Position numbers and translations under genes: made by a program. Positions 8,720-17,059 of a DNA stretch of 64,000 bases are shown here, in pieces (position 1 is the stretch's first letter; the number at the start of each line of letters is the position of its first letter). Source of the DNA: Paulinella micropora (Eukaryota > Cercozoa > Imbricatea > Euglyphida); assembly GCA_009731375.1 (NCBI GenBank), contig BJOX01000040.1, positions 308,358 through 372,357 on the forward strand, read 5' to 3'. The notes under the pieces were generated by a model. That model was not told where the DNA came from. It did no database searches and saw nothing but the letters and a program-made list of their open reading frames with translations.

Positions 8720-9170
8720 GTCGGTTTTCTGTGCCTGTCTTGATTTACTCTTGTGTTTGGCAACTAAGGGGGGGGGGGNNNNNNNNNNNNNNNNNNNNNN
8801 NNNNNNNNNNNNNNNNNNNNNNNNNNNNNNNNNNNNNNNNNNNNNNNNNNNNNNNNNNNNNNNNNNNNNNNNNNNNNNNNNNNNNNNNNNNNNNNNNNNN
8901 NNNNNNNNNNNNNNNNNNNNNNNNNNNNNNNNNNNNNNNNNNNNNNNNNNNNNNNNNNNNNNNNNNNNNNNNNNNNNNNNNNNNNNNNNNNNNNNNNNNN
9001 NNNNNNNNNNNNNNNNNNNNNNNNGGGGGGGGGGGGGGGGGGGAGAGAGCCCTTCCCGTCTTCCTCCCTCCTTCCTTCCCCCCTCCCGAATCAGCCCTAG
9101 CAGATTTGCCTTTTTTGCAAAGAGCTGTCTATTGCTAGCAAAAAAAGCAACGGTCGTGTCGACGCCATGG
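8720..9170. other. Intergenic stretch with poly-G and a 246-base gap
   Basis: Upstream of the kinase-like gene, G runs at 8768-8778 and 9025-9043 border the gap 8779-9024. The right part is CT-rich. I see no gene. Confidence 0.7.
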
Positions 9171-9330
9171 GTAAACTGGACACGAGAAATCGACCAGGGC
9201 TGCAACAACGAATTTTAATGAGAGACTGATTTTTCATGTACTATGATAACTAATGAATATTTGTTATCCATTGTCCTCTTCTGGTGAGCATTTCTCCCCT
9301 GCGGGCGTGTGTAATCGCCCGCAGGGAGCA
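9171..9330. repeat. Remnant of the primase-helicase 3' flank
   Basis: Aligns with the flank at about 15660-15840 and more loosely with 18615-18740. Shared parts include TTTTAATGAGAGACTG, a GAATATTTGT motif, CTCTTCTGGTGAGCATTTCT and GTGTGTAATCGCCCGCAGG. No helicase coding sequence is left here, so a tail of that family has been joined to the upstream region of the two-TM gene. Confidence 0.65.
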
Positions 9331-9334
9331 AGGG

Positions 9335-9420
9335 AGGATGCGAGAGGGAGGGGTCTTTGCCTTTTGAGGATGCGAGAGGGAGGGGTCTTTGCCTTTTTGG
9401 AGTTGCTCTGTATATATACA
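9335..9420 (+). promoter_or_regulatory. Promoter with duplicated upstream unit and TATA box
   Basis: A unit of about 37 bases containing GATGCGAGAGGGAGGGGTCT is present twice (9336 and 9367), followed by GTATATATACA at 9410-9420, 67-76 bases before the ATG at 9487. The paralogue at 12609 has the same layout with one unit (12486-12537), which supports a regulatory role. Confidence 0.6.
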
Positions 9421-9486
9421 GCAATAAGAGGAAAAACAACACAAAGAGTACAACAGAACCTAGCGGGCTTGTCAGCAAGATCCGCC

Positions 9487-10212
9487 ATGCTGGTGCTGTT
9501 GCATTTTCTTGTGACTGCTGGAGCCAGCTCAGGACATTCTTATAGAGACAAGATTGTAGAGCTGCTAATGACGACGCAGAGCAATCACACGCACTCGCTG
9601 ACACTCTCCGCGTCGGGGGGGCGCGCAAACGCTTTTAAGGTCCAGCCCTTTGTCGAGTTTCCGGATTGCGCTTTTGTCAAGCTGGCCGGCGTGGTCACAC
9701 TCCGGCAGTCTTCCGAATTCCCAGAATGGGAATTCCACACCGACCCGAAAGCGTGGCACACCCCCAAACCAATCAAGGATCGCACATTCGCAAATCGCTA
9801 TACCGATACCGAGACGATGAAAGATAATATTTTGTACAGGAGCAATGTCAAGCTACGGCGCCAAAAGTGGTCCGAGATCACGCTGAGCTTCGATGTAGTT
9901 TGCAAAGCCGGTTGGGGGCCCAGCACTTGCACCATTGACTACACGCCCTTTATCGTGTGCAGCGAGGATTACAACAGAACCCGCAACGTAGGGATCAGCT
10001 GCTTGTTCTTTCTGCTCCTGACTGTTGTGTACACGTGTTGGTTTTCTTCCCTACCTGAACCAAAACCATACAGAGATTCTAACTCTCAGGCAGGTCCAAC
10101 ATTAGAAGACACGGGCTGTTGCCTCGTATTCTGGCTGGCGCTTGTCACGGTGATTCTGGCTTTTGCGTATATAGGGCTTTGGCTAACCAAGGACAAAGTG
10201 CACATGTTGTAA
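9487..10212 (+). CDS. Secreted/two-TM surface protein, family member 1
   Basis: 241 residues. It has an N-terminal signal-like segment (1-15), an ectodomain of about 150 residues with several cysteines and the Asn-His-Thr glycosylation site near 33, TM1 GISCLFFLLLTVVYTC (about 169-184), a short loop, TM2 CCLVFWLALVTVILAFAYIG (211-230) and a lysine-containing tail KDKVHML. The paralogue at 12609-13319 aligns along its whole length, with WSE(I/V)(T/M)LSFDVVC and DYTPFIVCSEDY identical or nearly so. The ATG at 9487 was chosen over upstream starts because it begins the signal segment and is the start shared with the paralogue. Two proteins of like design are at 48.6-49.4 and 55.8-56.5 kb. Function is unknown; the design suggests an envelope or cell-surface protein. 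Confidence 0.8.
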   Translation: MLVLLHFLVTAGASSGHSYRDKIVELLMTTQSNHTHSLTLSASGGRANAFKVQPFVEFPDCAFVKLAGVVTLRQSSEFPEWEFHTDPKAWHTPKPIKDRTFANRYTDTETMKDNILYRSNVKLRRQKWSEITLSFDVVCKAGWGPSTCTIDYTPFIVCSEDYNRTRNVGISCLFFLLLTVVYTCWFSSLPEPKPYRDSNSQAGPTLEDTGCCLVFWLALVTVILAFAYIGLWLTKDKVHML

Positions 10213-10565
10213 ACCAGGCCACAATCAATCAATCAATCAATCGGGACCGCGAGCAGAGTTATCCGCACGATGCCCGACACACACGAAGGAGGAGAAGCGT
10301 AAGCAAGGAAACCACACAGTAATAAAAAAAACATGAAGCCTCCCGCGGTTTTGGTGACACAGAATACTTTGATAGCATACGAGACGGTGCAAGGCTCCTC
10401 GCAGTCAAACTGAGCTCAAGGTCGAGCCGGGTTTTGGGTTCGCACTAGTTTGCAGGGAAGCAAATGAATTTAATTTTTAAAAAGTCAAACCGCTGAGAGG
10501 AGGCCGCTCCAGCGGCTGGCAGAGCTTGGGCAATTGTCATAGGGGCCAGGCCAGTGCGTAACTGA
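10213..10565. other. Intergenic mosaic of gene fragments
   Basis: Holds an AATC microsatellite (about 10223-10244), an AATAAA-like signal near 10320 for the upstream gene, a short piece matching the C-terminal codons of the primase-helicase (CGCACTAGTTTGCAGGGAAG near 10441, reverse complement of codons for LPCKLVR) and a decayed copy of the 3' end of the gene at 11444 (about 10470-10565). Confidence 0.6.
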
Positions 10566-10994
10566 TCAGCACTCCAACGATGGCAAGCTCTTGGAAGGAA
10601 AACGCCTTGGTGGAGGATCCGTCGTCAAAGGGCGACAGAAGCTCTGCGGTTTAGGACTGGGAAGACAACCTTGAAACCCGTCTGGTGACGACGACGATTG
10701 CAAGATTGATAATGGATCAAGGTTTCTTAGTTTTTGCAGTTTTTGGCTGATAGATGCAACCGGTAGGCTCAGTGTAACAGGCTGGTCGTCGTCATGATCC
10801 TCCTTCGAGTCCACCTCACGTTCGTCTGGCTCTGCTTTAGCTTGGCTCTCACGTTCGTCTGGCTCTGCTTTAGCTTGGCTCTCACGTTCGTCTGGCTCTG
10901 CTTTAGCTTGGCTCTCACGTTCGTCTGGCTCTGCTTTAGCTTGGCTCTTGGCAAGCTGAGCAGAGCCGAGTTTCGCCTGGACGCGTCGCATCAT
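10566..10994 (-). CDS. Acidic repeat protein, probable deletion derivative
   Basis: 142 residues from an ATG at 10994 (MMRRVQAKLGSAQLAK). Four copies of an 11-residue unit (SQAKAEPDERE) are followed by an acidic stretch, then LRNLDPLSILQSSSSPDGFQ and GCLPSPKPQSFCRPL. The last part matches the 5' section of the gene at 11444-12351, where the same motif is encoded at 12210-12340. Its stop at 10566 lies in sequence derived from the 3' end of that same gene. I infer that an internal deletion joined the two ends. Function is unknown. Confidence 0.45.
   Translation of the reverse strand: MMRRVQAKLGSAQLAKSQAKAEPDERESQAKAEPDERESQAKAEPDERESQAKAEPDEREVDSKEDHDDDQPVTLSLPVASISQKLQKLRNLDPLSILQSSSSPDGFQGCLPSPKPQSFCRPLTTDPPPRRFPSKSLPSLEC
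10816..10947. repeat. 33-bp tandem repeat, four units, coding
   Basis: Four nearly identical 33-base units encode the 11-residue repeat of the acidic protein on the minus strand. The period is a multiple of three, so the frame is kept. Confidence 0.9.
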
Positions 10995-11443
10995 CAGCCG
11001 CGGCGTGGTGAGGATCGTGCTGTCTTGAGATTTTCCCTAGTACACAAGAATATAAGTGTGCTAGCTTGTATTATACCAGCTAGCACCGGCAGCGACCACA
11101 ATTATACCAGCTAGCACCGGCAGCGACCACAATTATACCAGCTAGCACCGGCAGCGACCACAATTATACCAGCTAGCACCGGCAGCGACCTTTACTTTCT
11201 TGTTATATTCCGGCTCCTGCCGGTGCCGGAAATATTATCAGAGAGAGAGAGAGGGGGGGGGGGGGGGGCCGCGCCCCCNNNNNNNNNNGGGGGAGGCCGC
11301 GTCCCTCTTCTTTCCTTCTAGTCACTCTGCCGGCCTCCGGGGCCGGCAGAGTGCTCGCACTAGTTTGCAGGGAAGTAAATGAATTTAATACAAAAAAACC
11401 GCTTGCGCTTGCTTGCCTCTGCCCGCGCAAGCAGGCTGGATTT
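10995..11443. other. Intergenic repeats, poly-G and a 10-base gap
   Basis: Contains the 31-bp tandem repeat at 11073-11192, GA and G runs before the gap 11279-11288, a hairpin with arms CTCTGCCGGC and GCCGGCAGAG at about 11326-11352, and a second copy of the primase-helicase C-terminal fragment CGCACTAGTTTGCAGGGAAG near 11354. No gene is seen. Confidence 0.65.
11073..11192. repeat. 31-bp tandem repeat, four units, non-coding
   Basis: Four units containing ATACCAGCTAGCACCGGCAG, starting at 11073, 11104, 11135 and 11166. Related palindromic sequence (CCGGCTCCTGCCGGTGCCGG) follows at about 11208-11229. Confidence 0.9.
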
Positions 11444-12351
11444 TTATTGAAAATCAAGTTTACGGCCGCTCGCTCGCTCCAGCGGCTGGCTGCCCAAGCT
11501 CTGTTTGGGAAGAGGAGTAATGCAATTGCCATAGGGGCGTTCATCGATGCGCCGCCTGGCCAGTGCGTAACTGATCAGCACCAGGCTGTTATTCACGCGC
11601 CAAATGTCTTTCTCTACGTGCGTCGCCCTTGGGTCTTCGGCGCGCACTGTCCCTTGCTTAGACCCGACCCACTCCGTCAGAGCCTTGGGCCTGGGAGCCA
11701 TGTGCTCTTTGTATGGTCCTGAGCGTAGCTCAGCTTTGATTTTGTCTAACACGCTAGAAACTCGCTCCAAGTCCTTGAGCAAGGCCGCGCTGGCGGTGTC
11801 AGCCTCCGACGACGGCGGCGTCGTGGCTAGAGGCTCCAGCCCACACAGCAGCGGGTCGTACGGTGGTGCTACTGTGCCATAAGCGCGTGCAGGGCTCTCA
11901 GAATCGACGACGGCTGGGTCTGAGTTGGGAGACAGCTCCCAAGAAATGGGCGGCTCGCTCTCGACCTTGAGCTTCTTGGGAGAAGGCTCCTCCGCGAAAT
12001 CCATCATCATCTGCCAAGGGGGGGGGGGGGGCATGNNNNNNNNNNNNNNNNNNNNNNNNNNNNNNNNNNNNNNNNNNNNNNNNNNNNNNNNNNNNNNNNN
12101 NNNNNNNNNNNNNNNNNNNNNNNNNNNNNNNNNNNNNNNNNNNNNNNNNNNNNNNNNNNNNNNNNNNNGCCAGGGGGGGGGGGGGCACCCTCCCCCCTTT
12201 TCCTGCCCAGCGCGCGACAAAAGCTCGGCGGCTTAGGGCTGGGAAGACAACCTTGAAACCCGTCTGGTGACGACGACGACGATTGCGAGATTGATAATGG
12301 ATCAAGGTTTTTTAGTGTGTCAGCCAGTTTCTGGGTGACAAGTGCAACCAC
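11444..12351 (-). CDS. Putative nuclear protein, interrupted by a gap
   Basis: The 3' part (11444-12012) starts near MMMDFAEEPSPKKLKVESE, whose basic PKKLKVE resembles a nuclear localisation signal. It has a Pro/Ser-rich middle, a helical stretch LLKDLERVSSVLDKIKAELR and a well-conserved-looking end (VEKDIWRVNNSLVLISYALA). The 5' part beyond the gap 12036-12168 (up to 12351) encodes KLADTLKNLDPLSIS and matches the gene at 10566-10994. G runs flank the gap and the two parts lie in different frames across it, so continuity is inferred. The paralogue fragments at 10.4-11.0 kb show both ends of the same ancestral gene. I do not recognise the family. Confidence 0.5.
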
Positions 12352-12608
12352 CAGCTCCTTGGCAGGAGGCTGGTCGTCATGATCCTTCGAGCCCGTCCCG
12401 GGTTGGTACAGGAGAAGCTCGAATACAAGCCCGCTTGCGCGGATTGCTAAGCTATCGCCTCAGAATGGGGCTGAGGGAGCAAGGGAGGATGCGAGAGAGG
12501 GGTCTTTGCCTATACAGAGCAGTTGCTCTGTATATAAAGCAATAAGAGAAAAACACAACACAAAGAGTACAACAGAACCTAGCGGGCTTGTTGTCAGCAA
12601 GATCCGCC
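12352..12608 (+). promoter_or_regulatory. Promoter region of second two-TM gene
   Basis: GTATATAAAGC at 12530-12540 lies about 70 bases before the ATG at 12609. The 80 bases upstream and the whole leader closely match those of the paralogue at 9335-9486. The left part contains fragments of the gene on the minus strand. Confidence 0.6.
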
Positions 12609-13319
12609 ATGCTGGTGCTGTTGCATTTTCTTGGGATTGCTGGGGCCAGCTCATTTTATAGAAATCAGATTGCATCCCTGCAGAACAATCATACGCACTC
12701 GTTGACACTCTCCAAGCCGAAAGATCGTGTAAACGTGTTTAAGGTCCAGCCCTTTGCGGAGTTTCCGGATTGCGATCTTGTCAAGCTGGCCGGTGTGGTC
12801 ACACGCCGGAAGTCTTGCCAACAACCAGAATGGGAATTCCACGCCGAACTGAAGGCGTGGCCCTATGGCCTTAGGGATGGCCTATTAGAACGTCGCTACA
12901 CCGGGAATAGCGAAGATAATATCTTGTACGAGAGCAAGCTATGGCTACGGCGCCAAAAGTGGTCCGAGGTCATGCTGAGCTTCGACGTAGTCTGCTATGC
13001 CTGTTTGGGGCTCCTCCCTTGCATCACTGACTACACGCCCTTCATCGTGTGCAGCGAGGATTACCACAGAACCCGCAACGTAGGGATCAGCTGCTTGTTC
13101 TTTCTGCTCCTGACTGTTGTGTACACGTGTTGTTTTTGTTGCCTATTTAAACCATACAACGATTCGAACTCTCAGCAAGAGCACTATCAGCCAGGTCCCA
13201 CCTTAAAAAATAAGGGCTGCTGCCTCGTAATACTATTCTTGCTGCTGTTTGTCACGTGCGTTCTGGCCCTTGCGTATCTGGTGCTTTGGCGCAGCAAGGA
13301 CCAAGTGCACATGTTCTAA
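12609..13319 (+). CDS. Secreted/two-TM surface protein, family member 2
   Basis: 236 residues, paralogue of 9487-10212: signal-like N-terminus (MLVLLHFLGIAGASS), cysteine-containing ectodomain, TM1 GISCLFFLLLTVVYTCCF, a His/Asn-rich loop and TM2 near the end (VILFLLLFVTCVLALAYLVL), with the tail SKDQVHMF. Leader, TATA box and start are conserved between the two. The pair probably arose by duplication of a 3-kb segment that also carries the repeat protein genes. A palindromic hairpin follows the stop by two bases. Function is unknown. Confidence 0.8.
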   Translation: MLVLLHFLGIAGASSFYRNQIASLQNNHTHSLTLSKPKDRVNVFKVQPFAEFPDCDLVKLAGVVTRRKSCQQPEWEFHAELKAWPYGLRDGLLERRYTGNSEDNILYESKLWLRRQKWSEVMLSFDVVCYACLGLLPCITDYTPFIVCSEDYHRTRNVGISCLFFLLLTVVYTCCFCCLFKPYNDSNSQQEHYQPGPTLKNKGCCLVILFLLLFVTCVLALAYLVLWRSKDQVHMF

Positions 13320-13321
13320 AC

Positions 13322-13343
13322 CCAGCCCGCTTGCGCGGGCTGG
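13322..13343. repeat. Palindromic element at the 3' end of the two-TM gene
   Basis: Arms CCAGCCCGC and GCGGGCTGG around a 4-base loop, starting two bases after the TAA at 13317-13319. It could end the transcript, but the same element occurs inside genes, so this is probably chance placement. Confidence 0.75.
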
Positions 13344-13517
13344 GTTTAGGGAGACACACCCTCGGCAGGGAGTTTCAAGAACGAAACTTCAAGATACCTA
13401 ATTGTATCATAAACGAATTTTAATTAAAAAAAGTCAAGCTTGCTCCGCGCTTCCCCTCTCTTCTAGGCCCCGCCGCGTCTCTGCTCCCCTGGCCCGCAGC
13501 AAAAGGTAGCACGGAGC

Positions 13518-13568
13518 GGGGGGCATGCCCCCCGTGCCCCCCCCTTCCAGTCCGCGGCAGCGGGCTGG
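13518..13568. repeat. Compound palindromic element, intergenic copy
   Basis: GGGGGGCATGCCCCCC at 13518-13533 and the second palindrome, with left arm CCAGTCCGC, at 13547-13568. Same order and spacing class as 8363-8420. Confidence 0.85.
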
Positions 13569-13608
13569 CTTTGATCCTTGTGTTAGCGGCAGGAAAAGCA
13601 CTGTTGAT

Positions 13609-13655
13609 GTCGTCCTGAGCAGCTGAATATCAACAGCCTGGCTGCTCAGGACGAC
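13609..13655. terminator. Strong hairpin between convergent genes
   Basis: A perfect 15-base stem (GTCGTCCTGAGCAGC with GCTGCTCAGGACGAC) and a 17-base loop, between the stop of the two-TM gene and the convergent gene ending at 13683. It could be a 3'-end signal for either, or a mobile palindrome. Confidence 0.45.
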
Positions 13656-13682
13656 GTAGTTTGTGTTATATCCGCCTCATTA

Positions 13683-14312
13683 CTACTTTGGATGCTTATG
13701 GATGGGGTGTACGAGTCTTAGTCTTGCCGCATGTGCTGTAATATTTGTCGTTGGGGTTTTCTGGTTTTGACTGCTGTAGCCCCGCCCGGATGGATCTGCC
13801 GTTGCCATCTTCTGGCCGAAAACTGGAACCTGAACCTGGATATCAGTATCGGCTCTAGCAGGTTTCGTCAATGCGCGTAGTGCATTCTGCAGACGTTCTA
13901 TCCCACTGGCCACTGCATCATAGAATCGCATGTATCCGCCAGGGTTATTTTTTACTTCCCGTAGCGAATCAGTGTCTGTGTCAAGCGCAGCCTTAAGAGA
14001 TTCGCAAATTGTGCAGATTTCTCGCGCAAGCACGTAGGCGTGACCCTGCCGCTCTGGCTTACCCCACACAATTGGATTCGCAAACTGCAGTGAAACAGCT
14101 TGCAAGTAACGCTTCTCTTCATCACCGCCGTTCGTCTCATCTTGCGTTATACCCTTCTTGGCACGTCTGGCGGCAGCTTGTATGGCGTCGTCGAAGGCTG
14201 TATAATGACGAAGTGGAAAGAGTCTTGCGAGCTGGTACGCAGACATTGTTAATTTTTCTGCTGTTGCAACCAGTAAGGGATACCTAGAATTATACCCAGC
14301 CACAAACATCAT
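13683..14312 (-). CDS. Unknown helical protein (5' end uncertain)
   Basis: 210 codons from MMFVAGYNSRYPLL at 14312. The frame is open upstream to the G/C tract and gap at 14429-14611, so the true start may be lost. The body is mainly helical (YTAFDDAIQAAARRAKKG, EEKRYLQAVSLQFANPI, YVLAREICTICESLKAALD) and it ends in a basic, proline-rich tail. It has loose likeness to the C-terminal helical part of the gene at 6237, which I do not count as homology. The hairpin at 13609 is just downstream. Confidence 0.6.
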   Translation of the reverse strand: MMFVAGYNSRYPLLVATAEKLTMSAYQLARLFPLRHYTAFDDAIQAAARRAKKGITQDETNGGDEEKRYLQAVSLQFANPIVWGKPERQGHAYVLAREICTICESLKAALDTDTDSLREVKNNPGGYMRFYDAVASGIERLQNALRALTKPARADTDIQVQVPVFGQKMATADPSGRGYSSQNQKTPTTNITAHAARLRLVHPIHKHPK

Positions 14313-14427
14313 CCCGGTCGCAGTCGCTTTTACGCTTGACCCCACACGTACTTGTAACCGCACTTTAGTATTCTTTATTGAAAAGTAAGAAAGAACGTGT
14401 GAGCCAAGGAGGCAACACTCGCTCGCC

Positions 14428-14428
<1 letters not shown>

Positions 14429-14493
<65 letters not shown>

Positions 14494-14643
14494 NNNNNNN
14501 NNNNNNNNNNNNNNNNNNNNNNNNNNNNNNNNNNNNNNNNNNNNNNNNNNNNNNNNNNNNNNNNNNNNNNNNNNNNNNNNNNNNNNNNNNNNNNNNNNNN
14601 NNNNNNNNNNNGGGGGGGGGGGGCCCCCCCCCCCCCCCCCCCC
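14429..14643. repeat. Poly-C, gap, then G run facing C run
   Basis: C run 14429-14493, gap 14494-14611, then 12 G followed directly by 20 C (14612-14643), which could fold on itself. Frames crossing this are artefacts. Confidence 0.85.
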
Positions 14644-15009
14644 GCCGATGAAGCAGCAGTCTCGCTCACCTCGCTCGTTGCGGATGAGGATTCGTCTAAA
14701 TACAAGACAAAATAAATGCACTGAGATCCGATGGCTGGTACCTCGAGCTTCTTTGTTCTCGGAAATTTGGCATGTACCGTTCGCCTGCACAAAATCAAGC
14801 CGAGACATGCGAAATTGCCGACAACCTTCTGAAACCCGGACATCCGGGAGCAAGTGCAACAGGGGCTGCGGGAGCAGCCCCTGTTGTTGCAGGCGCCAGG
14901 CCCCCAGCCATGGGACGCCTTGCATGATCTGCACAAGAAAGCGCGTTTTCAAGCACAGACCAGATCCACAGCGAGGCTGGAGCAAATACCTAACATACTT
15001 CTTGTGATT
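14644..15009. other. No clear gene
   Basis: Frames on both strands are open for short distances but show no recognisable domain. The right end borders the decayed primase-helicase copy. A hairpin-like pair CAACAGGGGCTGC / GCAGCCCCTGTTG is at about 14857-14886. Confidence 0.5.
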
Positions 15010-15665
15010 GGTAGGTACGGGCGCTGCTATAGGGGACCACAAGATAGATTGCAAGCAAGGTTGCAAAGTTGTGAACGTGGCAGCAAAGGTAAAGAGAGCT
15101 GTCCGGTCTTTGCGCACGCTGGCTGCGCCAGCACGGGTTTTTGTGTTGCCAGAGCGCGTTCTTCCTCGTGGACGACTCCGCTCTGGAGGCTTCCTGCACA
15201 ATCTCGTCCCAACTAGGCAGCGAGGTCTCTGCTGCAAACTGGGACTGCACAGACTCGCCCTCTTGCTCGGAGTCTCGTTCCTTCGCTCTTAGGCGGGACG
15301 TGTAAGGCTGCTGTCACAACCGCCCCGCTGCGCGCAGTGCTTTTTTCTCGTCCCGGGGAAGGGTGCGCTCCTGGTCGTTTCTGGCGCGGAGGTAGTCATG
15401 CCTTTGTGAGACGGGGGGGAGCCGGATGGAGCTGTAGTCCACCTGGGTGATGTCATGACCCATCTCGCGCAGGTACCAGAAGAGCTCGCGGAGGGCACGC
15501 CGGCGCGCGAACGCGTACTGGAGTGTGTTGTAGGACGCGCATTGCGCGACTTAAGGCTGTCTGCTGTCCCACGCCGAATCGGCTCTCTACGTAAACTGTG
15601 TGGCTTTCCTCTCGGTCGAGCGACTGGCATATCTGGGCGAGCGTGTCAGGCCCCCACCCCCGCTC
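15010..15665 (-). pseudogene. Decayed primase-helicase C-terminal copy A
   Basis: In shifting frames this matches the C-terminal third of the full-length copy at 18718-23723: ICQSLDREESHTVYVES, then a missing segment of about 30 residues, then ASYNTLQYAFARRRALRELF, the DYSSIRLPPVSQRHDYLRA region, ERTLPRDEKKALRA and the LFTFAAT segment. The last half is rearranged. It shows which frame is original at the homopolymer broken in the full copy: here the A run is intact and the frame continues. No helicase motifs I-IV are left. Confidence 0.75.
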
Positions 15666-15829
15666 GGCACGAGAAAGCGACCAGGGCTGCGAAAACGAAT
15701 TTCGCAGCCAGAGACTGATTTTCACGTGCTATGATACACTGCTGAATATTTGTGTGTCCTTTGTGCTCTTCTGAATATTTGTGTGTCCTTTGTGCTCTTC
15801 TGGTGAGCATTTCTCTCTCTAGCGTGTGT
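15666..15829. repeat. Primase-helicase 3' flank with 29-bp tandem duplication
   Basis: Same flank as 9171-9330. A unit with GAATATTTGTGTGTCCTTTG is duplicated at about 15744-15801. It separates decayed copies A and B. Confidence 0.7.
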
Positions 15830-16510
15830 AATCGCCCGCAGGAGGTTGGGTCGCGAGTGTGCAAGCCTCTGCTATGTCAAAGGCCCTCCCAGCCCTTTAA
15901 ACGTGTCGGGTGCGATTTCGTACACTGAGAAAGCTCCGACGGACCTTTTTTAAAAGTTCCGTCGGGTCGAGCTGATCGCGAGTCTGCCCTTTGGCCTCGG
16001 CGCGCGCGGCCGGATGGAGTTGTAGTCCACCTGAGCGAGGTCGTGACCCATGTCGCGCAGGTACCAGAAGAGCTCCCGGAGGGCACGCCGGCGCGCGAAC
16101 GCGTACTGGAGTGTGTTGTAGGACGCGCATTGCGCAACCCAGGCGTCCGAGACGGCCCAGTGCATGGCCCCGTCCTCGCCCTGGACGTGCACCAAAGGCG
16201 AGCAGCTGCTGTCCACGCCGAATTGGCTCTCTACGTGAACTGTGTGGCTCTCCTCTCGGTCGAGCGACTGGCGTATCTGAACGAGCATGTCAGGCCCCCG
16301 ATCGGCACGCGGGTGGGCGACGTACAGACTGCCGCCACTCTCCGCACACGCCCCGCCATCTGCATGTAGTGCAGCAAAGGGATGTAGGGGTTGTTTAGGA
16401 GGCTAAACATGACGTCGACCATTTCGACCATTTCGCAGGTAAGCACGCTGGTCCAGGTCATAACGTCGCCAACTCGTTTACGACTTTGTTCGTTGCTGCA
16501 GGAAAAGTCT
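15830..16510 (-). pseudogene. Decayed primase-helicase C-terminal copy B
   Basis: Matches the full-length copy from the motif V/VI region (FSLLNNPYIPLLHYMQMAGR) through SLDREESHTVHVES, CSPLVHVQGEDGAMHWAVSD and ASYNTLQYAFARRRALRELF to a point near DYNSIR. It then jumps to the C-terminal tail, deleting about 250 residues. Frames change several times and motif V (GVDIS in the full copy) is destroyed. It is not functional as written. Confidence 0.75.
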
Positions 16511-17059
16511 CCCCGGCCGCCGCCTGCTCCCCAGCCATTCACTCTCACTAATTTCAGATGCCGACATGAAATTTGTTTTTCTTGTAAATGCTCTGCTCAA
16601 ATATAAATCCGACAGCCTGTTCAGAACCTCGACTGAAACAAGTTCTCTGACCGCGCCCCCTCCGGCCATCATGCTCAGTTCGGAAGGGGGGGTATGTCCC
16701 GACTTGCTAGGGGGCAGTAGTGAGGGTAGAAAGGCAGTAGTGAGGGTAGAAAAGGCAGTAGTGAGGATTAAAAAGGCAGCAGACCAACTGACCGGGGGCG
16801 GGAATTTCATGGGCTCTCGGCGCCACCCCCGTGCCCCTAAGGAGCAAGAATAGCACAGAGCTAGCTTATTAGGAAACAGCGTTTTTTGCAGGCCTGGGAC
16901 CCAGATGTTTTCCGGTGAGCGGTGGTGGTTGAGCGATACGGCCTAGGCTGGAGAGTAAAAATTTTAATGAGCGAGGAAAGGGGACGCTTCAGCAGCGAAA
17001 GAGTCACAAACGAATTTTTATGTGACTTTTTCTTTGTGCGCGTTTTTTTAGTTTGTGTA
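16511..17059. other. Intergenic stretch with short GGCAGTAGTG repeats
   Basis: Three units of about 18-19 bases with GGCAGTAGTGAGGGTAGAAA (about 16720-16780), closely similar to units at 18355-18415 and 18533-18560. The remaining sequence includes the 3' flank of the next primase-helicase copy (TTTTAATGAG near 16962). No gene is seen. Confidence 0.6.

Noticed and set aside
10213-10245. AATC repeat as an origin or regulatory site
   Set aside because: A simple microsatellite with no further structure.
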